Shown one piece after another: positions 10,853-19,397 of a stretch of DNA of 64,000 nucleotides. The notes below the pieces were generated by a model, which saw nothing but the letters and a program-made list of their open reading frames with translations, searched no databases and was not told where the DNA came from. Every line of letters starts with the position of its first letter. The first letter of the stretch is position 1. A program made the translations under genes and the position numbers. The DNA is from Stagonosporopsis chrysanthemi (Eukaryota > Ascomycota > Dothideomycetes > Pleosporales > Didymellaceae): NCBI GenBank assembly GCA_022560025.1, contig JAFISE010000101.1, positions 58,356 to 122,355 on the forward strand. The letters are read 5' to 3'.

Positions 10853-11428
10853 ATGTCACCCACCATGTCCCTCCGAGCTCTCTCCCCTCTCACACTCACA
10901 CGCACCTTAACCTTTACGTCCCTCCGCAGCCCCATCACCCCCATTAAATACTTCAGCTCTTCAGCACGCACCATGGGCGTCACCAAGACCGTTCTTGTCG
11001 AGGGCAACGGCCCCTCCCCTCAGAAGGGCGACACCGTCACCATGCTGTACACGGGCTGGCTCAAGGAGGCCGGCAAGAAGGACAGCAAGGGCAAGCAGTT
11101 CGACACAACCGAGAAGCCCGGCCGCGGGCCATTCAAGACGCCCATTGGCGTTGGCCGCGTCATCCGGGGTGCGTTTGATCCCACGACAGTGCGCGTGGGA
11201 ACACGAGCTGACAGTAGCACAGGCTGGGACGAGGGCGTTGTCCAGATGAAGCTCGGCGAGAAGGCCAGGCTCGACATCAGCTCCGACTTTGCCTACGGCA
11301 GCCAGTAAGTCGATTGGCCGTCTAGCGATGAGGCACCATGCTAATTTTCGCGAAGGGATGTCGGTGGCGGTCTGATCCCCGCCAACTCGGAGCTCATCTT
11401 CGAGGTCGAGCTTAAGAAGATCAACTAA
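10853..11428 (+). CDS. FPR1: FKBP12-type peptidyl-prolyl isomerase
   Basis: Exons 10853 (or 10973)-11168, 11223-11304 and 11356-11428. From the ATG at 10973, which has a strong ACCATGG context, the protein is 116 residues and a normal FKBP12: GVTKTVLVEGNG, GDTVTMLYTGWL, KQFDTT, GVGRVIRGWDEGV, GEKARLDISSDFAYG and LIFEVELKKIN. Starting at 10853 or 10865 adds 36 to 40 residues rich in R, S, T and L ending in KYFSSSAR, which looks like a mitochondrial presequence; dual targeting by two starts is possible. The middle intron (11169-11222) is 54 nt, in frame and stop-free, so it looks like coding sequence, but it interrupts VIR-GWDEGV, a stretch that is uninterrupted in the family. FKBP12 isomerises X-Pro bonds and binds FK506 and rapamycin. 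Confidence 0.9.
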
Positions 11429-11898
11429 AAAAGCACACGCGATGAGTGGATGGGATATTGCTGATGATTAGGCGGCTTTGGAGGGAGTAGTAGGGATGGC
11501 TGGCAAGCTGTCCTGGGGCTCTTTGCAGACTGCGAGAGCTGGCTAGCTAGCTGGCTATGACTGCTTCCAAGGCAGATCATTATTCGTCTCAATGAATCCT
11601 GTTTCGACACCAGTTCTCACATGCCGCCCGTTGCACATTTCAAATTGCTCATCTCATCGAACGTCGTGTTGTCCACGATGACGTGTGCTTGCTCTGCGAA
11701 GTCGGCGAGGCGAACAAAGCGTAGCTCCAAGAGTACGACCAGTCAAGGCTCTCAGTCTGCAACAACGGATTGTGGCATATACACGAATATAAGATTCTGA
11801 CAGTGCCACACCTCCAATGCATGATGCTCCGCGCGCTGCGGTGCCGGTCTTTTATACATTTATGCTACATTCACACCCAATGCCGCTCATATGCCCTG
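11429..11898. other. Convergent 3' region, FKBP / mitoribosomal gene
   Basis: The two flanking genes point towards each other, so this 470-bp stretch should hold both 3' UTRs. It has a short GCTAGCTAGCTGGCTA repeat near 11540-11556. No gene is seen. Confidence 0.4.
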
Positions 11899-12888
11899 CT
11901 ATTCGTACATGAACTCGCGCTTCTCGCTCTGACTGGCGGAGATGGTGGCGTTCTGCCTGACCACATCCCAGTCAATCTTCTCCCACCATGCCCTCAAGAA
12001 TGCCGACTTGCCGCCGACGCCGTAGTCGTGCAGCCACACGTGCTCCCATGTGTTGACGCACAGCAGCGGCACGACATCAGTGCCGCCGAGGGGCTTCTTC
12101 TGCCTGTTGTCCTGCCTCGCTGCGCTGCCAAAGGTGCCGACCTTGTTCAGCTGCTGGTACGACTCGGCGTTGTGGGTGTTGAGGTCGTGCGATTGCCGCC
12201 TGTGGTGCGCGCCAGAGAGCGGCGAGCCGGCAATGTATGTGGGGAGGATGCGGAGGCCGCCAGGGATGGCGCTGTCGTTGGTCTGGACGAGCCAGACGAA
12301 GCCGGGGCCGAACATGGCCTCTGCGGTCGCAATAAAGGTCTCGCGCAGCGTGTCCATGGAGCTGAAGTCCTTCCTGATCTGGGCGGCCAGGTCGGCCGGC
12401 GGGGTCGAGACGCTGTCCGGGGTTGTGTTGATGCCGCGGAAGAAGAAGTGGTTATTGAAGGCCATGCTGGCCACGTTGAAGCCGTAGGCGGCTGCGGGAT
12501 TGCGGGCGAGCTCGATGACCAGCGACTTGATTTCCGTGTTCTCTCGCCCCGAGCCCGCCGTGGACTCGTTCAGCTCGTCGACGACGTGCTGCTGGTACTG
12601 CGAGAAGGCGACGTCGAAGCCCTGCTGGGAGAACAGGCCGGGGACGCCATTCGCGACGAGCTGGTCGTGGCGGTCGAGCGACGGGACCGCGTACAGGCTG
12701 CGGGCAAACGAGGGGGCTGGGCTTCGCTATGGGTCGCTGTTAGCCGGCCGCTGTGCAGACGCGCAGTGCGTGCATGACACCGCATCGCGTGGGGAGGGAT
12801 CGCATACGCTCGCAGCCGAGGCCGCCGTGCGGAGGGCAAAGGCAGCAGAGGCAGCAGGCCGCCTTGCGAAGCACCGCAGGACCGTCAT
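11899..12888 (-). CDS. Mitochondrial small-subunit ribosomal protein, Fe/Mn-SOD-like (mS42/mS43 family)
   Basis: Two exons, 12808-12888 and 11899-12726, give 302 residues. Exon 1 encodes an arginine/alanine-rich mitochondrial presequence (MTVLRCFARRPAASAAFALR). The mature part has an SOD-like helical half (about 55-130, ending SMAFNNHFFFRGI) and an SOD-like alpha/beta half (about 140-290, including NTWEHVWLHDYG). True Fe/Mn SODs have a D-x-W-E-H metal motif at that point; here the Asp is Asn, so loss of metal binding and catalysis is expected. That matches the structural SOD-fold proteins of the fungal mitoribosomal small subunit (yeast Rsm26 and Mrp1). A low-complexity insertion (about 195-225) splits the second half. 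Which of the two paralogues this is cannot be settled here. Confidence 0.82.
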
Positions 12889-13452
12889 GGCGTGTGGGTG
12901 ATGAGAGCGAGGCCGCCGTCGATGTCGCCATGCTAATAATTCTCGCCCAGGGCACCTCTGCGCTAGCCGCCATTGCCCAATCACGCCGCGCCCTGCGCTG
13001 CCAGCGCATGCTTCACCAAACAACAGCCGCCAGTGCACGTTTCACCCGCCTGACTGCTCGCGGCCCCAGAGCCACACACTTGCCCGCCCGCCCTGCCACT
13101 GCCACCCTGCTAGCCTGCGCCTGCAGCTTCTGCTGCGCGCCTGTCGTCCACTCGGCGCCTCACCGCTCTCTCCCGAGCCCGCTGGGCTGCAGAATGGCTG
13201 GCCACGAGCGCGCCCAACGTGCAGTGGAGACTCTGGCGTGCGGCTCTCGTGAGTCTCCAGGTGGGCGAACACGTACAGGAGCCATGTACATAGTAGATAT
13301 ACTCGGATCGTTTCCTGCGACCCTCTCCTCGGTTTGTTTCTTCGTGTCTCTTTCTGTCTTGCATTCGTCTTCGTTCCCCCGCGGTCGAGTCTGGTACCGG
13401 CCACCTTCAATTCATTCCAGCCGGCCTGTCTTTGCTTGCACACGTCTTCACC
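12889..13452. promoter_or_regulatory. Divergent promoter region, mitoribosomal gene / membrane protein
   Basis: A 564-bp spacer between outward-facing genes. The half next to the plus-strand gene (13318-13385) is a pyrimidine-rich tract (CTCTCCTCGG, TTTCTTCGTGTCTCTTTC), as often found upstream of fungal start codons. No named operator is recognised. Confidence 0.4.
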
Positions 13453-14787
13453 ATGATTCCCTCAACGGCTTTCTCACGGATATCGGCCCTCTTCCTCCTC
13501 ACTTCGGCAATCTCATCGACCCAAGCATCCAGCCTCTTCCTCCGGCAAGCGCCCACGTGTGGAGGAGTTCAAGACCTGCAGCAATGCGGTGACAAGTTCC
13601 CCTCCGACTTCTGCTGCCCCAAGGACTCGACCTGCATGTCTCTGGACAGCGCAGACATCCAGTCGGTCATCTGCTGTCCGGCGGGTTCAGATTGCGCCTT
13701 CATCCAGCCCATCACCTGCGACGTCAACCAGCTCAACGCCACGCTTCACCCTGACAACCAGATGCACCTGTCCGACACAACCGGTGTAGAACTCCCCACA
13801 TGCGGCAGCAAGTGCTGTCCACTGGGATACTCTTGCAAGAGCGGAATGTGTTCCAAGGACGAGACTACGCCAACACCTACATCGTCTAGCAGTGCTACAC
13901 CTTCTCCAACCGGACCAGCATCCGCATCGCAGACGTCCGAATGTCCGGCGCCCGTGCCTGTAAAGCAAAGTTTCCACGGCAGTTCCTTCGTCGCTGGCTT
14001 GTTTCCCGGCCTTCTCATTGGTGCACTTGGCGCCGTTGGGTTGATGTGGTTCATCAACAAGCGCCGTGAGAAGCAGAGCAAGGAGAAGTACTCTGGGGAC
14101 TTTGGCCATGTCGCGCGACAAATCAGTGATCCCATCTTCGACCCCGAAGGTGCAGCACGGGTGGACTTCATTCGTCGGCCGTCACACTCGACGCACCGCT
14201 CACCAGGCTCGTCTCATTCCAACAGCGGCATAGTGTCGAACGGCATGCCTTCCAAGCCGACGGTGGGAACTGGTCTCACACCGCGGATTAGGAGCATGTG
14301 GGATCGCACGCCCAAACTGAACTTTGGCTTCACTCACACCCACCCCTCCCCCCCGAACAATGGCCTAGGCCTGCCTGCAAACCCCAACCCCGCCAGGCCA
14401 GCCCCTGCTGTTCGCGCTGGCAGCAGCGACCGCGATCCCTACAAGACGCCCACCTTCACGCCCAAGCCCGTACCCTCGCAGCGTCGCACAAGCAGGTCAA
14501 GCCGCTCCCAGCGCTCGCATCCCCGCCGCGAGCCGGAGATGGAGGAGCGTCAACACACCCGTCCGTCCCCCGCCCCGCGCCAGGAAAGCACCGAGACAAT
14601 CGACGTGCTGATGCCAGCGCCGAACCTCTCATTCCTCGCCCCACCCAAGGCACCGGGGATGCGGGATAACCGCGCGACGTGCGACTCCGGCACAACCACC
14701 TTCACGAAGCTGATGGAGCGCGCGGGGTTTGACGACGACGTGAACCGGGACGTGCAGAACTTCAGCAGCCCGGCGAAGAGGTTCTAG
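13453..14787 (+). CDS. Cysteine-rich single-pass membrane protein with CCP motifs
   Basis: Single exon, 444 residues from the ATG at 13453 (CACCATG context). A signal peptide covers about residues 1-26. The extracellular part (about 30-135) has three CCP clusters: FCCPKDSTC, ICCPAGSDC and KCCPLGYSCKSGMC, giving a granulin-like cysteine spacing. A Ser/Thr/Pro-rich stalk follows (about 136-165), then one transmembrane helix (about 179-201) ending in the basic stop-transfer NKRREK. The cytoplasmic tail (about 205-444) is Ser/Pro/Arg-rich and probably disordered, with many candidate phosphorylation sites. The layout resembles fungal cell-surface sensors of the Wsc/Mid2 type, but there is no WSC domain and the function is unknown. 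It may link the wall to the cytoplasm; that is inference from architecture only. Confidence 0.75.
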   Translation: MIPSTAFSRISALFLLTSAISSTQASSLFLRQAPTCGGVQDLQQCGDKFPSDFCCPKDSTCMSLDSADIQSVICCPAGSDCAFIQPITCDVNQLNATLHPDNQMHLSDTTGVELPTCGSKCCPLGYSCKSGMCSKDETTPTPTSSSSATPSPTGPASASQTSECPAPVPVKQSFHGSSFVAGLFPGLLIGALGAVGLMWFINKRREKQSKEKYSGDFGHVARQISDPIFDPEGAARVDFIRRPSHSTHRSPGSSHSNSGIVSNGMPSKPTVGTGLTPRIRSMWDRTPKLNFGFTHTHPSPPNNGLGLPANPNPARPAPAVRAGSSDRDPYKTPTFTPKPVPSQRRTSRSSRSQRSHPRREPEMEERQHTRPSPAPRQESTETIDVLMPAPNLSFLAPPKAPGMRDNRATCDSGTTTFTKLMERAGFDDDVNRDVQNFSSPAKRF

Positions 14788-15085
14788 TGTAATGACGTGA
14801 ATGATTTAATGTTTTTTTCCTTTTCTCTTGTTTCCTTGTAGGTGACTACACGAGCAGCAGCGCTGTTCCTGCCATGCCACGGCAGAAGATACATAATAGA
14901 TACCAGGCATGAGACCACTCCTTTCGCTTCTCAGATTACATATATAGCTTTGATAGCGTATTTAACTTCCACATCCCACTTTCACAACCTCCATGCAAGA
15001 CCGCACCCCTGCGACATCATGCTCTGTGAAAACAACACCTCCATCCTGCCCTGCCCTACCCTACCTACGCACGCTGCCAGACACC

Positions 15086-15346
15086 TCACCACCGCCGCGA
15101 CCTCCCCTGCCACATTCTCCCATACATAAAGTCCCCTTCGATGTCTCTCCCCTCCTTGCAGAAGCGGCAGTAGTCCCACACCTGTTCCTCGTTCATCCTC
15201 CTGAAGTTGAATTTCCGCAGTCCGCTCGGGTCGTCGAGACACATCTGCAGACCGTACGAGTAGTTGTTGCATGCACCAGCCGGGAGCTTGTGCCCGGTTA
15301 TGTTACACATAAGGTAGTGCTTGTAGGTGTTGGTGCGGTGACACAT
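15086..15346 (-). CDS. Small cysteine-rich protein, 86 residues (paralogue of the 53711 gene)
   Basis: One exon, 86 residues, no signal peptide. It has seven cysteines, and the C-terminal half contains YCRFCKEGRDIEGDFMYG followed by an aromatic/basic end. The same layout and length occur in the protein at 53711-53971 (CRFCLEGKDIDHDFKYG): both start with MC, share a GH-(K/R)-LP-x-x-AC motif near residues 17-26 and are exactly 86 residues. The paired cysteines suggest a small metal-binding fold. I do not recognise a named family and assign no function. Conservation between two distant copies is the main reason to believe it is a gene. It lies 298 bp beyond the stop of the membrane-protein gene and on the other strand. 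Confidence 0.65.
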   Translation of the reverse strand: MCHRTNTYKHYLMCNITGHKLPAGACNNYSYGLQMCLDDPSGLRKFNFRRMNEEQVWDYCRFCKEGRDIEGDFMYGRMWQGRSRRW

Positions 15347-15615
15347 GATAGGATTCTAATAGGGGTTTGGGGAGGACTGGGGGAGGGTGTTATGGACTGT
15401 GTGTGGGGATGGATGTAGGTCCTGGTAGTGACAAATGTAGATGTGTACTGTTGTTGAAGGTTGGGTATTGATGAGTTGCAGTTGTGTGACAACTACAACC
15501 TCGTGGCTATGTGTAATCCATAACATAACCTATGGTCAATGTCCTGACATGTGCATACCTGGCTACAGTACTTGTGATTCCACTGGCACCACTTTAACCC
15601 TTGACGCCGGGAGAT

Positions 15616-16692
15616 TCACCATCCAGTCGATGCAAACCCTAGGTGATGCTGCCACACATGATACTTGCAGTTCCATGCCTTATCGAATGCAGACATGGCC
15701 TCTTCTTCCTTGTTCCACATTATGGCCTTGCTGATGCCCTGACCGTAAAGGCGATGCAGGTGTTGGCAGGCTTTTGCGAGTTGCAGGTTTCCCACAAATT
15801 TGTGTGCCCAAAGGCGGGTTTTGACCCTAACATGAACTTCTCTCAGGGTACGCGGTTTCTTCGTGAGCACTGGACCGCCTGTCGAGTCCGCTTCGAGGGC
15901 TTTGTAGGTCAGTCGGCGGAACTGCCACAGCGGCCGGAGCCACTTATGACGCAGGTTGAACTTGGGGGCATCTGCGTTGTACCAGACATCGATGTGAAGT
16001 TCTTGCAGGCAAGTGAGGCTCTTAGACGCGGCCTTGCACGCTCGATTCCAGCTCTCGACATGCTTTTCCTGCCAGACGATGTCACTCACAGCGGACGGGC
16101 TTCCGTAAGTGCTGTATTGTAGATGCAACTTTGAGACATAACTGTAGTTCGCCGAAGGAATCTTGCTCAGGAAGTAGGTTATGCGGCGGGGCGCTTGTAC
16201 GAAGAAGGTGATGCGTTGGTACAACAATGGCAATGTCTCTGCGTGAACTTGTTTGCAGACCAAAACCAAGGCACCGTGCGGATTGAGCCATTCTCGTGGT
16301 CGAGGCCTGTGGACTGCAGAGTTGGGTCGATGGAGGCGCGGGAACAGTACGATGAGTGGTTTCACCGGCTCATGTCCTTTCTGTTTCCTACCTCGGCATT
16401 GCTTGATGGTAGATTTACTGGACGGAAGCTTAAAGGTTGGCTGCGCAGGCGAGGGACCACGACCGACGCCTACAAGCTCACAGCGATAGGTGTCCTGGAA
16501 GTAGTATTGATACACTCGATTTCTGATCTCTCCAGGAAGGTCGAGGAAGGTTATTTTCTTCTTTGTCTTCGGCAAGCTTACCTTGGGCTTAGGACGATCG
16601 CGGGGGAAGAGCGAGGCCGTGGGATCCATCATAGGCACGCAATGTTTTTCGCTGTGAGTGTCAGTAGGAAGCTGTTCGTTAGCAGAGAACAC
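15616..16692 (-). CDS. DUF7730-type F-box-like protein
   Basis: Single exon, 358 residues; later in-frame starts near residue 20 are possible. After a basic N-terminus, residues 47-65 read KITFLDLPGEIRNRVYQYYF, the F-box-like LPxEIRNxIY motif found in a very large family of filamentous-fungal proteins. The segment ALVLVCKQVHAETLPLLYQ (about 140-160) is the second hallmark (L-x-x-C-K-Q-x-x-x-E). The rest is a less conserved alpha/beta region with WNRACKAASKSLTCLQELHIDV. Such proteins are thought to act as adaptors by analogy with F-box proteins, but no partner or substrate is known. The start is 200 bp from the divergently transcribed mitochondrial-leader ORF. Confidence 0.8.
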   Translation of the reverse strand: MFSANEQLPTDTHSEKHCVPMMDPTASLFPRDRPKPKVSLPKTKKKITFLDLPGEIRNRVYQYYFQDTYRCELVGVGRGPSPAQPTFKLPSSKSTIKQCRGRKQKGHEPVKPLIVLFPRLHRPNSAVHRPRPREWLNPHGALVLVCKQVHAETLPLLYQRITFFVQAPRRITYFLSKIPSANYSYVSKLHLQYSTYGSPSAVSDIVWQEKHVESWNRACKAASKSLTCLQELHIDVWYNADAPKFNLRHKWLRPLWQFRRLTYKALEADSTGGPVLTKKPRTLREVHVRVKTRLWAHKFVGNLQLAKACQHLHRLYGQGISKAIMWNKEEEAMSAFDKAWNCKYHVWQHHLGFASTGW

Positions 16693-16892
16693 ATCAACCT
16701 GAATAAAATCAGGCAGAAGGACGCAACGTTTGCGATTTCCCTCATTCTCACTGTGTTCACGAGAGGTGAAGGAAGGGTGCCTGGCTCGCTATCTATCTCG
16801 CTATTGGCCCTGCAGGCAGCCCCACGCTAAGGAAGTAACGCCGCTGCACAACACTTGCATCCCGCACCGTCATACCCACTCTCACACCGACC

Positions 16893-17228
16893 ATGTCTTC
16901 AACACTCACAACCTTCAAGACTTGTCCTGCCCGCCTCGCTCTGACCACTGCCGCCCGTCAGTTTAGCACAAGTACTCCGCGCTTTTACCGTCGTCAGCCT
17001 GGTGACCCCACAGGCCCCAACGAACCACCGACCCACATCAGTGCTCCCAAGAGCAAGTCCCCCCTGAAAGTCTGGCCCATTATCGCCATCTTTGGTCTCG
17101 GCACTTTTCTCTTTAAGAAGATTGTTGACCAGCGCGACGGTCAATACACGCCCCAAGGTCCCATCGCCGGCCACTCTCCTAGTAGCAAGCCAGCAACGCC
17201 CCGAGCCAACAATCCCATACCCCACTAA
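16893..17228 (+). CDS. Small mitochondrial/membrane protein ORF, possibly the first exon of the UMP-CMP kinase
   Basis: Read on its own, this is a 111-residue protein. Residues 1-30 form a mitochondrial-type presequence (STLTTFKTCPARLALTTAAR then FSTSTPRFYRR). Residues 59-77 (KVWPIIAIFGLGTFLFKKIV) form one transmembrane helix, and the tail is Pro/Ser-rich. The stop codon lies only 18 nt before the kinase ATG. A candidate intron at 17182-17229 (donor GTAGCA, acceptor AAG, 48 nt) would remove the stop and join the reading frame in phase to the kinase ATG, giving a 325-residue membrane-anchored kinase. Many filamentous-fungal uridylate kinases have such an N-terminal extension, as I recall, so the fusion is at least as likely as a separate gene. 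Confidence 0.6.
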   Translation: MSSTLTTFKTCPARLALTTAARQFSTSTPRFYRRQPGDPTGPNEPPTHISAPKSKSPLKVWPIIAIFGLGTFLFKKIVDQRDGQYTPQGPIAGHSPSSKPATPRANNPIPH

Positions 17229-17246
17229 GCATCACCACCTGTCATA

Positions 17247-17971
17247 ATGCCTGCGATTGAGAACCTCGGCGCCACAACGCGCACCAGCCCGCTCTGGTCG
17301 CCGGACAACGTCACTGTGATCTTTGTGCTCGGTGGTCCTGGTGCGGGCAAGGGAACACAGTGCGTGAAGCTCGTCTCGGACTATGGCTTCAAGCACTTGA
17401 GCGCTGGTGATTTGCTTCGTGAAGAGCAGGACCGCCCTGGGAGCGAGTTCGGCGAGATGATCAAGACATACATCAAGGAGGGTACGATTGTGCCAATGGA
17501 GGTTACCATTCAGCTGTTGGAGAATGCTATGAAAAAGTCCATGGAGACCGAGAACAAGAACATGTTCCTCATTGATGGTATGCAGAAAGCAAAGGAGCAT
17601 AAAGAGATATGATGTCTAACTTGACGACAGGCTTCCCCCGCAAACTCGACCAAGCCCACGCCTTCGAGCGCTCCGTCGTTCCCTCCAAGTTTACTCTTTT
17701 CTTCGATGCGCCCGAAGACGTCATGCTCAAGCGTCTCTTGCAGCGCGGTGAGACATCTGGCCGTGCTGATGACAATATCGAGTCGATCAAGAAGCGTTTC
17801 AAGGTCTTCGTCGATACTAGCATGCCAGTCGTCAACGAGTTCGAAGGGCAGGGGCGTGTTGTCAAGATCAACGCTGTTCAGGAGCCCAACAAGGTTTACC
17901 AGGATGTGCAGGAGAAGATCAAGGCCTGGGGTGTTGAGCCAATTAGCCTGAAGTTCGTGCAGACTGCTTAG
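17247..17971 (+). CDS. URA6: UMP-CMP kinase (uridylate kinase)
   Basis: Exons 17247-17577 and 17631-17971 encode 223 residues from the ATG at 17247. The enzyme phosphorylates UMP and CMP (and dUMP) with ATP, feeding UTP/CTP synthesis. The P-loop GGPGAGKG is at residues 29-36. The NMP-binding part includes HLSAGDLLREE, and the conserved IDGFPR sits exactly across the intron (exon 1 ends in the GGC codon of Gly). The lid region follows at RGETSGRADDN and has the short form of the UMP/CMP-kinase subgroup. The 53-nt intron has a GTATGC donor and ACAG acceptor. An upstream mitochondrial/membrane leader may be spliced in frame to this protein (see the entry at 16893). If so, cytosolic and membrane-tethered forms could come from alternative starts. 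Confidence 0.92.
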
Positions 17972-18607
17972 ATCGCCGCCAGTATCTGGAAGGCCAGGAC
18001 GGCTTAGAAGCATCGCTACACATAAAACAATCCCTCTCTTCTTTATTTGATTTGTACTGGAGTATGATACATGTCTCGAATTACCGTCTTTTGCCGTGAG
18101 CTTAGGCGATGCAAGCGGTTCCTGGAATGGCATACGTACTAGTATTATTGTTCCGACTTCTTGCCTCGATATCACTTTGCAGGGCTTAACCTGTTGACTC
18201 CGTGCGTCTGTGGCTTTCATTTCACTCATGGGTGCAAGGTCAATGGGCCTCAAAGCACACTTGTGAGAACTGTGTTGCAAGCAGAGTCCCATGTAGACCT
18301 GCAATCGTCCACCTTCTCATTTCATATCTTCTTCTCTCAGCATAGCATCTCTAGATGCATGGGTCCCGATTAGCGATTGTTCGCTGATGTAATCTATATG
18401 ATGGGCCATTTAAGTGACTATCTACGAGTATAGCTGGCTTTATCGTTCGTCCTGCTGGGGGAGCAGCACCGTGTCATCTCAAGAAAGGTCACATTTCCAT
18501 GAGGCACAGTATGTTCGCGTTTGAGCGGTTCCAAACAGATCTCGTACACTGATCCCGATTCGAGCCTGCAGTACGTTGCATCTTGTGGCGAGCTGTGCTT
18601 TGTCCAC
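17972..18607. other. Convergent 3' region, URA6 / ILM1
   Basis: About 0.64 kb between two genes that point towards each other. It is AT-richer than the flanking coding sequence and should hold both 3' UTRs. A 264-codon open frame on the minus strand that starts here runs back through the kinase gene and is not supported. Nothing else is seen. Confidence 0.4.
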
Positions 18608-19186
18608 TCAGCGCCTCTCAGCCTCAGCCTTGCGCTTCTCGATGAGCTTCATTGCACGCTCGCGGCGCTCCTCGCGTAAAGTGACGTAGATCCAAAACCA
18701 CATCGACAACTCGATGAAGCCCCAGCTAAAGACCACGCTGTTCTTCAGATAGCTGCCAGGTCCCTTCGAGTATGCAATTCCCTTAGCTCCACCAAAAATC
18801 CCTCCCTCCTTGAAGAGGAACGTGTAGCCGGTAAGACCAAACAGGAAGACCAGACGAACAGGTGCCTGCGCGCCCCAGTATTCATCGAAGACTTCTTCGG
18901 CAAGCGAGGCGGCGGTTAGGTCGTTGATTCCGATGAATGCGAATAGGATGGCGATGAAGGCTACGGCTGCGGACGGTGTAGCAAAGTCCCGGGGAGTAGG
19001 CTTTCATGTGTCAGTACTCGATAGCGCATCTTCTCAAGAGCTACATACAAGCTGCATTGATCCACCGAGGACCAAGATCACACTCTGGTTCGCAACAAGC
19101 TTTGGGTTCTTGATCAAGAGCGCTGCCAGCGTCACGTGAAACAGCGCCAAGCTGCGAATCATCGAGTTTGCCGTTATGATGGCCAT
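18608..19186 (-). CDS. ILM1: Ilm1 family membrane protein
   Basis: Exons 19049-19186 and 18608-19000 give 176 residues. Four hydrophobic segments are visible: about residues 8-24, 28-45 (VILVLGGSMQL), 56-78 (AVAFIAILFAFIGINDLTAA) and 120-150 (FSWGFIELSMWFWIYV). The family signature is strong: GINDLTAASLAEEVFDEYWGAQAPVRL and LFGLTGYTFLFKEG. The C-terminus is basic and charged. Ilm1 (increased loss of mitochondrial DNA) is an ER/mitochondria-associated fungal membrane protein of poorly defined role; the name comes from the yeast mutant phenotype. The intron has a GTATGT donor and an AAG acceptor and joins SMQL to PTPRDFATPS. It shares a 211-bp divergent promoter with the dipeptidase gene. Confidence 0.85.
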
Positions 19187-19397
19187 GTTTGTGATAGTGG
19201 GAGCTGAGATCGAAGCGTTATGGAGCTGCAGGACGAAACGTGGTGTTGGTGTTTTCGAATTCAGCCCCCTAAACTCCGGGGAAGGAGGGCCTAAACTCCA
19301 CACGCTAAGCTGATGACGAATGGTACCTTATCGTGCAGTTGTTGACACTGAACATGCATCCATCATACACCAACAGCTTTTTGGAATAAAGAAAGCT
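19187..19397. promoter_or_regulatory. Divergent promoter, ILM1 / dipeptidase, with a CCTAAACTCC direct repeat
   Basis: This 211-bp spacer serves two outward-facing genes. It contains two copies of CCTAAACTCC (19267-19276 and 19289-19298), with CCCCT and GGGG elements beside the first copy that resemble stress-response elements. The binding factor is unknown. Confidence 0.35.

Noticed and set aside
11770..12777. 335-codon plus-strand frame
   Set aside because: Antisense to the SOD-like mitoribosomal gene, which has clear family motifs.
17510..18304. 264-codon minus-strand frame
   Set aside because: Runs antisense through the UMP-CMP kinase; no domain.
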